From Loktanella sp. (GTDB taxonomy: Bacteria; Pseudomonadota; Alphaproteobacteria; Rhodobacterales; Rhodobacteraceae), in the NCBI GenBank assembly GCA_017390475.1, contig JAFPBO010000001.1, positions 118,556-182,555 of the forward strand: a stretch of 64,000 nt of DNA, written 5' to 3'. Below are positions 1-8,453 of the stretch, in pieces; positions within the stretch are counted from its first letter, which is position 1, and each line of letters starts with the position of its first letter. Position numbers and translations under genes: made by a program. The notes below the pieces were generated by a model. That model saw only the letters and a program-made list of their open reading frames with translations, had not been told where the DNA came from and made no database searches.

Positions 1-2
1 GT

Positions 3-911
3 AACCAGATCGCGGGGATGATGGCGCAAGAGGGGCTGTCCACCGGACCCCGCCTGCTGAACCTGACGATGCAGGAAACGGGCGGCACCCGTGCGACAAT
101 CGCCGCCGGGATTGCAGCAGTGGAAGAAATGCTGCCAGAGGCGAATGCGGTTGAGCGTGTTCCTGTGCCGGTCAGCCATCTGAAAATCGGCTTGCAATGT
201 GGCGGGTCGGACGGGTTTTCTTCGATCACCGCCAACCCGGCCTTGGGCCATGCCGTCGATATCCTGTCCCGCCACGGCGGCACCGCGATCCTGTCGGAAA
301 CGCCAGAGATTTATGGCGTGGAACATACGCTGACCCGGCGCGCGCAGACTGTGGAAGTTGGCGAAAAACTGATTGACCGCATCCGCTGGTGGAAAGAGGA
401 ATATTCCCCTGGGCGCGATGTGCAGATCAATGGCGCGGTCAGCCCCGGCAACCAGATCGGCGGCCTGGCGAATATCCTCGAAAAATCGCTTGGCTCTGCG
501 ATGAAAGGTGGCACCGGTCCCTTGATGGAGGTGTATCGCTATGCCGAAAAGGTCACGCAACCGGGGCTGGTGTTCATGGATACGCCGGGCTTTGATCCGG
601 TCTCGGCCACCGGCCAGATCGCAGGCGGGGCCAATCTGATCTGCTTTACCACCGGACGCGGGTCGATGTTTGGGTCCAAACCAGCGCCAGCGATCAAGAT
701 CGCGACCAATACGGCGATGTATTCACGATTGACCGAGGATATGGACCTGAATGCGGGCGTGATCCTTGACGGCGATGCGACACTCGAAGAAGTCGGGATG
801 CAGATATTCGAGGAAATGATTGCCGTCGCATCCGGTAAGAAGACCAAAAGCGAAGAACTGGGCCTTGGCGATAATGAATTCGTGCCGTGGAGCATCGGCA
901 TCATGAGCTGA
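3..911 (+). CDS. UxaA-family dehydratase, C-terminal domain protein (5' partial)
   Basis: The reading frame is open at the left edge of the window, so the start lies outside; the visible part is about 302 residues. It carries the hallmarks of the UxaA/GarD C-terminal domain: LQCGGSDGFSSITANPALG, SPGNQIGGLANILEKSLG, and MDTPGFDPVSATGQ followed by a GGANLICFTTGRG stretch. Family members are altronate or galactarate dehydratases and sulfolactate sulfo-lyase large subunits, all acting on C2/C3 hydroxy acids in the cytoplasm. The substrate cannot be read from this sequence. It is followed after 20 bases by a LarA-like gene and then a membrane carrier, so the three probably form one sugar-acid or hydroxy-acid operon. 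A small SAF-domain partner may lie upstream of the window. Confidence 0.85.
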   Translation, partial: NQIAGMMAQEGLSTGPRLLNLTMQETGGTRATIAAGIAAVEEMLPEANAVERVPVPVSHLKIGLQCGGSDGFSSITANPALGHAVDILSRHGGTAILSETPEIYGVEHTLTRRAQTVEVGEKLIDRIRWWKEEYSPGRDVQINGAVSPGNQIGGLANILEKSLGSAMKGGTGPLMEVYRYAEKVTQPGLVFMDTPGFDPVSATGQIAGGANLICFTTGRGSMFGSKPAPAIKIATNTAMYSRLTEDMDLNAGVILDGDATLEEVGMQIFEEMIAVASGKKTKSEELGLGDNEFVPWSIGIMS

Positions 912-931
912 TCGGAAGAAGGAAGACGACA

Positions 932-2215
932 ATGAGCGATGTGATTGCCAAAGTGCTCGACCCTGTGAGCCTGCCGCGCATGGTGCCGGTGCGGCAGATT
1001 TTCACCGATGATGCCTTGCCCGATATCGCAGGTGCTGTGCGCGGGCAGATCGCGCGGCCCGATATCGCCGCAAGGGTGCGCCCCGGCATGTCCATCGCGG
1101 TGGGCGTGGGCAGTCGCGGCCTTGCCGATTTGCCGGTCTTGGTCGCTACCGTTATTGCGGCGCTCAAAGACCTTGGTGCTGTCCCTTTCATTGTGCCCGC
1201 CATGGGCAGCCACGGCGGGTCCAGTGCGGAAGGCCAGCGTAAAATGCTCGCCTCGCTTGGCGTGACAGAGCAAAGCGCAGGCTGCGAAATCCGGTCCAGC
1301 ATGGAGACGGTCGAGATCGGGCGTTTGCCAAACGGCTTGCCCATTGCGATGGACAAGATCGCCATGGCGGCGGATGGTATCGTCGTGATCAACCGGGTCA
1401 AACCGCATACCAGTTTCAGCGGCACCATCGAAAGCGGGTTGGCCAAGATGATTACCATCGGGCTGGGCAAACAGGTCGGCGCGGATGCCTGCCATATGCT
1501 GGGTTTTGGCCATATGGCGGAGCAGGTGATCGCGATGACTAAGGTCAAGATCGCCAAGACAAAGGTGCTGTTTGGTCTGGCGACGGTCGAAAATGCCTAT
1601 GACCATATCAAACTGGTCGAGGCGGTAGGGGCCGAGGATATTCTGGCGCGCGAGGCAGAACTGCTCGACATCGCGCGGGGCTGCATGCCGCGCATTCTGT
1701 TCAGTCCGCTGGATGTGCTGGTCGTAGACCGGATGGGCAAGAATTTTTCCGGCACCGGGACTGACCCGAATATTACCGGGCGCGCGGCGACACCCTATTT
1801 GCGGCTGACGCAGGAGGTGGGCAAGATGGTGATCCTTGATCTGGACGACCGCAGCCATGGCAATGCGGCTGGGGTCGGGCTGGCCGATATCTGCACAAGG
1901 CGGCTGGTCGATAAGATCGATTATGAAGCGACTTACATGAACCACATCACCTCGACCGCGCTGGTCGGGGGTAAGTTGCCGGTCGTGATGGAGCATGACC
2001 GCCATGCCGTGCAATTGGCGGTCAAGACCTGCAATGCGATGCCGGGGCTTGGGCTGCGAATGGTGCGCCTGTCCGATACATTGCATCTGGAACGTATCCT
2101 GATTTCCGAAACCATGCTGGATGATGCAAAGGCGCATGATCAGATTGAGGTGCTGGGCGATCCGGTGCCGTGGGATTTTGATGCGGATGGCGGCTTGCAG
2201 GGACGCGCAGTCTGA
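932..2215 (+). CDS. LarA-like (lactate racemase N-domain / DUF2088) protein
   Basis: This 427-residue protein starts at the ATG at 932, chosen because a purine-rich ribosome site (GGAAGAAGGAAG, 914-925) precedes it; an in-frame upstream ATG would overlap the previous gene. It resembles the N-terminal domain of nickel-dependent lactate racemase LarA: an early segment with VPAMGSHGG, then INRVKPHTSFSG and a GLAKMITIGLGKQ motif. LarA-type enzymes racemise or epimerise 2-hydroxy acids with a pincer-nickel cofactor, but many DUF2088 proteins are uncharacterised. Its place between a UxaA-family dehydratase and a transporter suggests that it interconverts the stereochemistry of a hydroxy acid that the dehydratase then uses. 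That is inference; family membership is firmer than function. Confidence 0.75.
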   Translation: MSDVIAKVLDPVSLPRMVPVRQIFTDDALPDIAGAVRGQIARPDIAARVRPGMSIAVGVGSRGLADLPVLVATVIAALKDLGAVPFIVPAMGSHGGSSAEGQRKMLASLGVTEQSAGCEIRSSMETVEIGRLPNGLPIAMDKIAMAADGIVVINRVKPHTSFSGTIESGLAKMITIGLGKQVGADACHMLGFGHMAEQVIAMTKVKIAKTKVLFGLATVENAYDHIKLVEAVGAEDILAREAELLDIARGCMPRILFSPLDVLVVDRMGKNFSGTGTDPNITGRAATPYLRLTQEVGKMVILDLDDRSHGNAAGVGLADICTRRLVDKIDYEATYMNHITSTALVGGKLPVVMEHDRHAVQLAVKTCNAMPGLGLRMVRLSDTLHLERILISETMLDDAKAHDQIEVLGDPVPWDFDADGGLQGRAV

Positions 2216-2242
2216 ATTCAGATAAGTCAGGACAGGCACATC

Positions 2243-3652
2243 ATGGCGGCACCGCTGGGCATTCTGATGGTCGCCCTGATCTTTGCGCAATTACTGGCAC
2301 GGATCACCGACAATCCGCTGGCACAGATGGCAACCTGGATGATTGCCGGTTGCGTCGTCGTCTTGGCGCGCAAATCCATGGGACTGCGCGAAGCCTATCT
2401 GCTGGCGCTCAGCGCGGTGCTGGCCGGATTGCTTGTGGTTTGGGGGAGTGATCCGGCGGGCGATATCGCGTCCGCATTGGATCAGGCAACCTTTCTGATG
2501 ACCTTCATCCTGTTGATGGGGCTGCTGCATGAGGCGGCCTCGACATCGCCTTCTGTCGAAAGTTGCGGACGCTATCTGACCCAGCAGCCCGCCGGACGGC
2601 AATATCCTGCACTTTATACCGGCACTGGTGTCATGGCCGTGTTGTTCAATCTGGGTGTCGTCAGCTTTCTGGTGCCTTTGGTCCGTCGGGGGATCGCCGC
2701 CGCGACACCGGGTGACGCGCAGAACCCGACCCGTGAACGCCGCCAGATCAGCGCGGTGTTGCGCGGTTTTGCCTGGTCAGTTGTCTGGTCGCCCACGGCC
2801 ATTGCGCCCTTGGCGGTGGTCGAGCTGATCCCCGGCGTCAACCGGCCGCTGTGGATCGGGCTGGGCTTTGGTATTTATCTGGCGATGCTGCTGCTGGGGG
2901 CGGTCGAAGACCGGCTGCGGTTTCGTGGGTTTCTGTTCGACAAGGACCGGCCTGCAGCGCCGTTTCCGTTGCTCGCCGCTACACTGTTCTTTGCGGCCTG
3001 CGGCGTGATGTTCATGATGACCCTGATCGCAATGTGGCTGACCGGCGATACCGTCGTGTTCGGCTTGATGCTGGCCTGCCCGGCGATGTTGATCGGCTGG
3101 GTGGGTGCGCAATATCTTCAACCGGCCGGGCAACCGCAGATGGTCGCCGCACAACAAGCCCTTACGGCGACTGGGCGGCGCTTGCATCACATCATCACGA
3201 TCAACCTACCGAAATCAGCGGCTATTGCGGTGACTTTGGGTTGTTCGGGCTTTGTCGGACGCGCTGCTGCGACGCTCATGCCTGCTGACGCGCTGGCCTC
3301 TGGTCTGGGCATTTACGCGATGCCGGATTTTGTGCTGCTCTCGCTGATCCCTGTGTTGCTGAGTCTGCTGAGCTTGCTTGCCCTCAGCCCGATCATGATG
3401 GCTGTGTTTTTCGGCAGCCTGTTCGGTTCGTTGGAGGTGATGCCCGCAAATCCCACGCTGATCGCGCTGTCGATTTCCTGCGGCTGGGCCTTGTCGATGA
3501 CCTTTTCGCCCTTTGCAACGGTTGTGCTGCTGATCGACCGGGTCGCGGGGATACCACCGCGACGGCTGACATGGGGCTGGAACCTGACCCATGCCGGGCT
3601 CAGCGCAATTGCCCTGGTCCCGGTTTTCGCCCTGCTTGCATGGTGGGTGTGA
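2243..3652 (+). CDS. polytopic membrane transporter, family unassigned
   Basis: The 469-residue product is strongly hydrophobic, with about 11-12 likely membrane segments. It has a cytoplasmic basic loop near residues 150-165 and a hydrophilic loop around 220-240. The general plan resembles ion-transporter-superfamily or GntP/DctM-like carboxylate carriers, but no diagnostic motif was recognised. It lies 27 bases after the LarA-like gene, probably in the same transcript, and the next feature is a cobalamin riboswitch that starts a new unit. Import or export of the hydroxy or sugar acid handled by the upstream enzymes is the simplest reading. Confidence 0.6.
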   Translation: MAAPLGILMVALIFAQLLARITDNPLAQMATWMIAGCVVVLARKSMGLREAYLLALSAVLAGLLVVWGSDPAGDIASALDQATFLMTFILLMGLLHEAASTSPSVESCGRYLTQQPAGRQYPALYTGTGVMAVLFNLGVVSFLVPLVRRGIAAATPGDAQNPTRERRQISAVLRGFAWSVVWSPTAIAPLAVVELIPGVNRPLWIGLGFGIYLAMLLLGAVEDRLRFRGFLFDKDRPAAPFPLLAATLFFAACGVMFMMTLIAMWLTGDTVVFGLMLACPAMLIGWVGAQYLQPAGQPQMVAAQQALTATGRRLHHIITINLPKSAAIAVTLGCSGFVGRAAATLMPADALASGLGIYAMPDFVLLSLIPVLLSLLSLLALSPIMMAVFFGSLFGSLEVMPANPTLIALSISCGWALSMTFSPFATVVLLIDRVAGIPPRRLTWGWNLTHAGLSAIALVPVFALLAWWV

Positions 3653-3694
3653 CGGGTTGACGACTGCGTTGGAATGTCACAATCTGGCGGCCGG

Positions 3695-3882
3695 ATGGTT
3701 CCCGGAAAGCCAAAGCTGACCGGGATGAAAAGGGAACACGGTGCGGAATAGCCATCAGGCGCCAAACCCGTGACTGCCCCCGCAACTGTGAGCGGTGAGC
3801 GACCCCGAGAATGCCACTGGACCAGCTACAGGTCCGGGAAGGTTTGGGGAAGTGTCGACCCGCAAGTCAGGAGACCTGCCAT
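3695..3882 (+). promoter_or_regulatory. cobalamin (adenosylcobalamin) riboswitch
   Basis: The segment contains the conserved blocks of the B12 riboswitch in order: AAAAGGGAACACGGTG at about 3728-3743, CCCGTGACTGCCCCCGCAAC (3767-3786), the B12 box GCCACTG (3812-3818), GGGAAGG (3836-3842), and the closing CGCAAGTCAGGAGACCTGCC (3861-3880). It precedes the importer genes at 4150-6941, so high cobalamin should lower their expression. A GCAA-tetraloop hairpin (3887-3902) and a GC-rich hairpin (about 3917-3935) follow and may form the expression platform; no T-run follows them, so control of ribosome access is more likely than termination. Confidence 0.93.
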
Positions 3883-4149
3883 CCGGGGTGTCGCAAGACA
3901 CCTGAATGTAATGCGACCCGGGCGGGGTGCCCCGGAAAAGAGGTCATGATGGCAAGACAACGGCTGATGCCGACAGAATTGGTCTGTTCCGACTTTTTGC
4001 AAGCCCCGCTTTGGCGCGGAGGGCTGCATGGAACAATCGAAACCACAAACCACAACTTTCATCATCGTCGGAAAGGACCGCAGGTGCGGGCTTGACCTGA
4101 TCGCCCGGCCATCGGCGATGTTGATCCGCCCCAGCGCGGGATCGGGGCA
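3883..4149 (+). other. riboswitch expression platform and leader with two short ORFs
   Basis: Between the aptamer and the ATPase start are about 267 bases with no recognisable gene. The best ribosome site after the riboswitch (AAGAGG, 3938-3943) precedes an ATG at 3946 that opens a 49-codon frame ending at 4095. A second 41-codon frame (ATG 4028) ends in an ATGA overlap with the ATPase start at 4150. Neither peptide resembles a known protein. One could be a leader peptide coupling riboswitch control to the transporter, or they may be the decayed remains of a former first gene. Confidence 0.4.
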
Positions 4150-4941
4150 ATGACGGCTGCGGCGATCACGGCAGCCAACCTTGGCTGGGGTCCGTCTGGT
4201 CAGCCTGCGATCCTGTCGGATGTCAGCTTTGATCTGGCACCGGGCCGGATGCTGGGGATCGTCGGGGCCAATGGGGCGGGTAAATCGACGCTGTTGCGCA
4301 TGCTGTACCGGTTCCATCGCCCGATGATCGGGGCGGTGACGCTGGATGGTGCTGATCTGTGGCAGCTGTCCGCGCGTGAAGCGGCTTGCCGGATCGCGGT
4401 GGTTCTGCAGGAACAACCCACCGATTTCGCCCTGAATGTGCGCGAGATTGTGGCCCTGGGTCGCACGCCGCATCGGCGCGGCTTTGCCGGTGGCGGCGCG
4501 CGTGACAGTCGGATCATCGAAAGCGCGTTGGACAGGCTTGGCCTGCAGCCTTTGGCGCACCGAGCGCTTGGCACGCTGTCGGGCGGCGAAAAACAGCGTG
4601 TGATGGTTGCCCGCGCGCTGGCGCAGGAACCCGGTCTGCTGATCCTGGATGAACCGACAAACCACCTTGATATCCGCCATCAGCTGCAGGTTCTGGCACT
4701 GGTGCGCGGCCTTGGCATCACCATTGTGACCAGCCTGCATGATCTGAACCTTGCCGGCGGGCTTTGCGATGACGTGCTGGTGCTGGCAGAGGGTCGGGCG
4801 CTGGCCTTTGGTCCGCCCGCCGAGGTGCTGACTGAAGCCATCGTCGCGCGCAGCTTTGCCGTCGTTGCCCGCCGCCAGACACTGCAGCCCAGCGGGCAGG
4901 CGCATTTTACCTATCATCTTACCGATCCTGAAAGGACCTGA
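4150..4941 (+). CDS. ABC transporter ATPase, BtuD/FecE type
   Basis: This 263-residue ATPase has Walker A GANGAGKST near residues 39-47, a Q-loop (VVLQEQPTD), the signature LSGGEKQR, Walker B LLILDEPTNHLD and the H-loop SLHDLN. That pattern is the FecE/BtuD/FhuC class, which energises metal-chelate and cobalamin import with FecCD-type permeases. It is the first large gene after the cobalamin riboswitch and is followed within 3 bases by the binding protein and then the permease. With the riboswitch, the likely substrate is cobalamin or a corrinoid precursor. The start ATG overlaps a short upstream frame as ATGA. Confidence 0.9.
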   Translation: MTAAAITAANLGWGPSGQPAILSDVSFDLAPGRMLGIVGANGAGKSTLLRMLYRFHRPMIGAVTLDGADLWQLSAREAACRIAVVLQEQPTDFALNVREIVALGRTPHRRGFAGGGARDSRIIESALDRLGLQPLAHRALGTLSGGEKQRVMVARALAQEPGLLILDEPTNHLDIRHQLQVLALVRGLGITIVTSLHDLNLAGGLCDDVLVLAEGRALAFGPPAEVLTEAIVARSFAVVARRQTLQPSGQAHFTYHLTDPERT

Positions 4942-4944
4942 ACC

Positions 4945-5889
4945 ATGAAACACCTGACTATTGCGGCCTGCGCATTGGCTGCAACGCAAGCCGCAGCACA
5001 AGATTATCCTATCACCGTGCAAAGCTGCGACCGACAGGTGACTTTTTACGCGGCCCCGGCGCGTGCGGTATCGCATGACGTGGCAATCACCGAAATGATG
5101 CTGGTGCTGGGCCTGCAGGGCCACATTGTCGGCTATACCGGGATCAGTGGCTGGAACAAGATTGATGAAATGCTGCGCGTCGATATCGCCGCGCTGCCGG
5201 AACTGGCCCCGCAAAGCCCGACCCGCGAAGTGCTGATCGGCGCGGATGCAGATTTTTTCTTTGCCGGATGGAATTATGGCCTGCGGGTAGGCGGCGAGCT
5301 GACCCCGGAAACGCTGGGTCAATATGGGATCGCGGTTTACGAGCTGACCGAAAGCTGTGCCCATATTATGGACAAGGGCAAGGCCAGCCTTGACGACATG
5401 TATGCGGATATCCTGAACCTTGGCCTGATCTTTGGTGTCTCAGACCGGGCCGAAGCCTTGGTCGCAGACTGGCAGGCCGAGGTTGCGGCGCTGACCGCCG
5501 ATGTTGCCCCGGACGACCTACCGCGGGTCTTTGTCTATGACAGCGGCGAAGATCAGCCGTTCACCGCTGGCCGCTATGCGATGCCGACCGCCTTGATCGA
5601 GGCGGCAGGCGGCACCAATATCATGGACACATTTGAGAAAAGCTGGGCCACCGTCGCATGGGAAGAAGTGATCGCGCAGGACCCCGAAGTGATCATGATC
5701 GTCAATTATGGCGACGTGACCGCCGAACAGAAACGCGACTTCATGCGCAATAACCCGGCCTTTGCAGACCTTCAGGCTGTGCGCAACGATCATTTCGTCA
5801 CGCTGGAATATGTCGAAGCGGTGCCGGGCCCGCGCAATATCAACGCGATCGCGACGCTGGCAGCCGCTTTCGCAGATGCGCGGCAATGA
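4945..5889 (+). CDS. periplasmic binding protein of corrinoid/siderophore ABC importer (BtuF/FecB-like)
   Basis: The 314-residue product begins with a Sec signal peptide (MKHLTIAACALAATQAAAQ), with cleavage likely after residue 19. The mature part has the two-lobe helical-backbone pattern of the TroA/BtuF/FecB class: an N-lobe segment around VSHDVAITEMMLVLGLQ, a central PREVLIGADADFFFAG-like region, and a C-lobe with WEEVIAQDPEVIMIV. Its place between the ATPase and the permease under a cobalamin riboswitch supports delivery of cobalamin or cobinamide to the permease. Siderophore binding is the main alternative, since the fold is shared. Confidence 0.85.
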   Translation: MKHLTIAACALAATQAAAQDYPITVQSCDRQVTFYAAPARAVSHDVAITEMMLVLGLQGHIVGYTGISGWNKIDEMLRVDIAALPELAPQSPTREVLIGADADFFFAGWNYGLRVGGELTPETLGQYGIAVYELTESCAHIMDKGKASLDDMYADILNLGLIFGVSDRAEALVADWQAEVAALTADVAPDDLPRVFVYDSGEDQPFTAGRYAMPTALIEAAGGTNIMDTFEKSWATVAWEEVIAQDPEVIMIVNYGDVTAEQKRDFMRNNPAFADLQAVRNDHFVTLEYVEAVPGPRNINAIATLAAAFADARQ

Positions 5890-6941
5890 CCGATCTGGCG
5901 ATCACAACGGCCCGACGGGTGATCCGGGCGCGGCGGGCCTTTCCTGTGGCGCTGATCCTGTCGGCATTGGTGCTGCTGGTGTCGGTCTCTGCGGCGATCA
6001 GCGTCGGAGCCGTGACCGTGCCGACGCGCGTTGTCTGGGGGGTGATCACCGACAATCTACTGCCCGGCGTCATCACGCCGGATTGGTCGCCAGGGCGCAA
6101 TGCGATAGTCTGGGAATTGCGCCTGCCGCGCGCCTTGCTGGCGGCGATGGTCGGGGCCGGGCTGGCGATGGTCGGTGCAACCTTGCAGGCGGTGACCCGC
6201 AACCCTTTGGCCGATCCGCATCTGCTGGGGATCTCATCCGGCGGAGCCTTTGGCGCGATTGTCGCCCTGCTGCATACCGGCCTGATGCTTGGCGCGCTGA
6301 CGGTGCCGTTGTTTGCGTTTCTGGGCGCACTGGTGGCGACGGCGCTTGTTCTCGGCGTTGCCCGTGTGGCGCGGGCGTCATCGGCGGACCGGCTGGTGCT
6401 GGCGGGGGTGGCGGTATCCTTCATCGTGATGGCGGCGGCAAATGTGATGATCTTTCTGGGTGATCCACGCGCCACCCATACGGTGGTGTTCTGGATGCTG
6501 GGTGGGCTTGGGCTCGCGCAATGGCCGCATCTGATCTATCCGTTGGGCGTCTTGCTGGTTTGCGGTGCCTGGTTCCGCTGGCGCGCGCATGATCTGGATG
6601 CGATGACCGTCGGCGATGAGACCGCCGCAACGCTGGGCATCGCCGTTGCACGGTTCCGGCTGGAGGTTTTCGTAGCAGGCGCGCTGGTCACCGGTGTGAT
6701 GGTTGCCTTTTCCGGCGTCATCGGTTTTGTCGGGCTGATGATCCCGCATATCGTGCGGATGGTCGTTGGCGGCAGCTATGCGCGGGTACTGCCGGTCTCG
6801 GCGCTGTTCGGTGCCGTGTTTCTGGTCTGGTGCGATATTCTGGCCCGCACGATCCGCGCGCCCGAGGAATTGCCCATCGGCATTGTCACCGGCCTGATCG
6901 GCGGGGTGTTTTTTGTCTGGCTTCTGGGGCGGCGGATTTGA
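5886..6941 (+). CDS. FecCD-family permease of corrinoid/siderophore importer (BtuC-like)
   Basis: This 351-residue permease overlaps the binding-protein stop by ATGA, which suggests translational coupling. It shows the FecCD/BtuC pattern: a first membrane helix near residues 20-40, the conserved stretch GLAMVGATLQAVTRNPLADP followed by LLGISSGGAFGA, and the coupling-helix region GFVGLMIPHIVRM near residues 280-292. About ten membrane helices are expected; the protein homodimerises in the inner membrane and pairs with two copies of the ATPase. It completes a riboswitch-controlled BtuFCD-like system. Confidence 0.92.
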   Translation: MTDLAITTARRVIRARRAFPVALILSALVLLVSVSAAISVGAVTVPTRVVWGVITDNLLPGVITPDWSPGRNAIVWELRLPRALLAAMVGAGLAMVGATLQAVTRNPLADPHLLGISSGGAFGAIVALLHTGLMLGALTVPLFAFLGALVATALVLGVARVARASSADRLVLAGVAVSFIVMAAANVMIFLGDPRATHTVVFWMLGGLGLAQWPHLIYPLGVLLVCGAWFRWRAHDLDAMTVGDETAATLGIAVARFRLEVFVAGALVTGVMVAFSGVIGFVGLMIPHIVRMVVGGSYARVLPVSALFGAVFLVWCDILARTIRAPEELPIGIVTGLIGGVFFVWLLGRRI

Positions 6942-7062
6942 ACATGCCCCCTCGCACCATTTTGAACGCTGCGACATGGGTGCAGCTTGCATCTTTGGGT
7001 CAGGCGGTGATGATAGAGGTCTCGCGCCGCTGTGGCGCGATTGCCCCGTGGAGGATGTTAGC

Positions 7063-7374
7063 ATGTGCCAGATCTTCGCCGGCCAGGACCCGAGCCGCTA
7101 TGAATATGTCACCCGCCGCGTGCGGTTGAACGGGCAATCCACGAGTGTGCGGCTGGAACGCTCTTTCTGGCGGATCGTCGATCAGATGGCAGAGAAAGAC
7201 GGCGTCACCACCCCTGCCTTTTTGTCGAAACTGCATGCCGAGGTGTTGGAACAACGCGGCGAGGCGACGAATTTCACGTCGCTTTTGCGCTGTGCCTGTA
7301 CGATCCATCTGGGCGAATTGCAGCAGATCCCGCAGCCTTTGGCTGCAACCAGCACAAGTTTCGCGGCGGAATAG
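7063..7374 (+). CDS. ribbon-helix-helix domain protein (RHH_4 type)
   Basis: The 103-residue product starts at the ATG at 7063, preceded by GTGGAGGATG. The segment RRVRLNGQSTSVRLERSFWR followed by a short helix-turn-helix-like region (IVDQMAEKDGVTTPAFLSKL) matches the small ribbon-helix-helix domain proteins common in Rhodobacterales. Such proteins are thought to be DNA-binding, although the role of this subgroup is not established. The C-terminal 25 residues are low-complexity and rich in Ala, Thr and Ser. It stands alone between the corrinoid importer and a VOC gene. Confidence 0.75.
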   Translation: MCQIFAGQDPSRYEYVTRRVRLNGQSTSVRLERSFWRIVDQMAEKDGVTTPAFLSKLHAEVLEQRGEATNFTSLLRCACTIHLGELQQIPQPLAATSTSFAAE

Positions 7375-7388
7375 CAAAAATCTGACCT

Positions 7389-7406
7389 GTAGTAGCGACC
7401 TACTAC
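7389..7406. promoter_or_regulatory. perfect 18-bp palindrome, candidate operator
   Basis: GTAGTAG and CTACTAC flank a 4-base centre (CGAC), giving 7-bp perfect arms. It lies 58 bases before the VOC gene and 14 bases after the RHH gene, with no T-run, so a protein-binding operator fits better than a terminator. The cognate regulator is not evident. Confidence 0.45.
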
Positions 7407-7463
7407 CTGCGGCCAAAACTGGTCTGCTAGCCTTACCAGAATGCATAAAGTTCTGGAGGGCAC

Positions 7464-7859
7464 ATGGCCAAAGCTATTCACTCAATGATTCGTGTTCTGG
7501 ACGAGGCACGTTCCGTCAGCTTTTATGAACAGGCTTTTGGGCTGACTGTGGCCGACCGGCTGGATTTCGACAGTTTCACACTGGTCTATATGTCCAATGC
7601 CGAAACCAGCTTTGAACTTGAACTGACGGTCAACAAGGGCCAGTCGGCCCCCTATGACCTGGGCGATGGCTATGGCCACCTGGCGTTTTCGGTTGATGAC
7701 GTCGATGCCGAACATGCCCGCCTGACCGCAGCGGGTTTCGCACCGCGCAAGCTGGTCGATTTCGCCCCGGCGGGCGAGGTGATTGCGAGATTTTTCTTTA
7801 TTGCTGACCCCGATGGTTACCAGATCGAGGTTTTGCAACGGGGTGGTCGCTATCTGTGA
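7464..7859 (+). CDS. VOC-family protein, glyoxalase I-like
   Basis: The 131-residue protein has the two beta-alpha-beta-beta-beta modules of the vicinal-oxygen-chelate fold. Candidate metal ligands in the glyoxalase I positions are His6, Glu51 or Glu53, His72 and Glu122 (DPDGYQIEVLQ). The length and ligand set fit lactoylglutathione lyase, which converts the methylglyoxal-glutathione hemithioacetal to S-lactoylglutathione. Some VOC dioxygenases and isomerases share these features, so the substrate is not certain. A GGAGGG ribosome site precedes the ATG, and an 18-bp palindrome lies upstream. A two-gene dehydrogenase follows after 58 bases. Confidence 0.8.
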   Translation: MAKAIHSMIRVLDEARSVSFYEQAFGLTVADRLDFDSFTLVYMSNAETSFELELTVNKGQSAPYDLGDGYGHLAFSVDDVDAEHARLTAAGFAPRKLVDFAPAGEVIARFFFIADPDGYQIEVLQRGGRYL

Positions 7860-7917
7860 CCCCAAACCCGTTCTTGGGAGGGAACGGGCAACATAGGCTC
7901 ATTCAGGGAGGAGAGTC

Positions 7918-8439
7918 ATGAATATTCAGGGAAAGCGGGGGCTCAGCCGTCGCCAGCTTTTGTCGCGGTCCATCGCGGCCGGGGCGACATTCATGGTGGG
8001 GGCGGGCTATGTCGCGGCGCAGGACGCGACATGGGCGACGGAAGTGGTCGCACTGAAACCCGAAACCATGGCGACCCTGGTGCAGATGGCGCGGGACATC
8101 TACCCGCATGACCATGTGCCGACGGAATTCTATGTCATTGCCGTCAAAGGCTATGACACCGAAGCGGCCGCCGCTGACATCGAGGCGGGCGTGACCGCTC
8201 TGAACGCTGCAGCGCAGGGCAAGGGCTATGGCAGCTATCTGGATATGGGCTGGGAACGAGACCGTGTCGACGTGCTGCGCGGGATCGAACAAAGCGCGTT
8301 CTTCCAGCAGATCCGCGGCGGGTTGGTGACCGGGCTTTACAACCAGAAAGCCGTCTGGCCGCTGTTTGGCTATGAAGGTGAATCGTTCAGCCAAGGCGGA
8401 TATCTCGACCGTGGCTTTGACGATATCGCGTGGCTTTGA
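7918..8439 (+). CDS. gluconate 2-dehydrogenase subunit 3-like, Tat-exported small subunit
   Basis: The 173-residue protein starts after GGAGGAGAG and begins with a twin-arginine signal (SRRQLLSRS, Arg11-Arg12) and a hydrophobic stretch ending in AAQ near residue 35. The mature part resembles the small (gamma) subunit of membrane-associated GMC dehydrogenases such as gluconate 2-dehydrogenase: an early MARDIYPHD motif and a C-terminal LYNQKAVWPLFGYEGES segment. In that family the small subunit escorts the flavoprotein through the Tat system. The GMC gene follows after 14 bases, which supports the pairing. Substrate unknown. Confidence 0.82.
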   Translation: MNIQGKRGLSRRQLLSRSIAAGATFMVGAGYVAAQDATWATEVVALKPETMATLVQMARDIYPHDHVPTEFYVIAVKGYDTEAAAADIEAGVTALNAAAQGKGYGSYLDMGWERDRVDVLRGIEQSAFFQQIRGGLVTGLYNQKAVWPLFGYEGESFSQGGYLDRGFDDIAWL

Positions 8440-8453
8440 GGGGGGGCAGGAAC

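Noticed and set aside
539-2290. 583-codon open frame on the minus strand
   Set aside because: It is antisense to the UxaA-family and LarA-like genes. Its product is rich in His, Gln and Arg with no domain, as expected for a shadow frame in GC-rich DNA.
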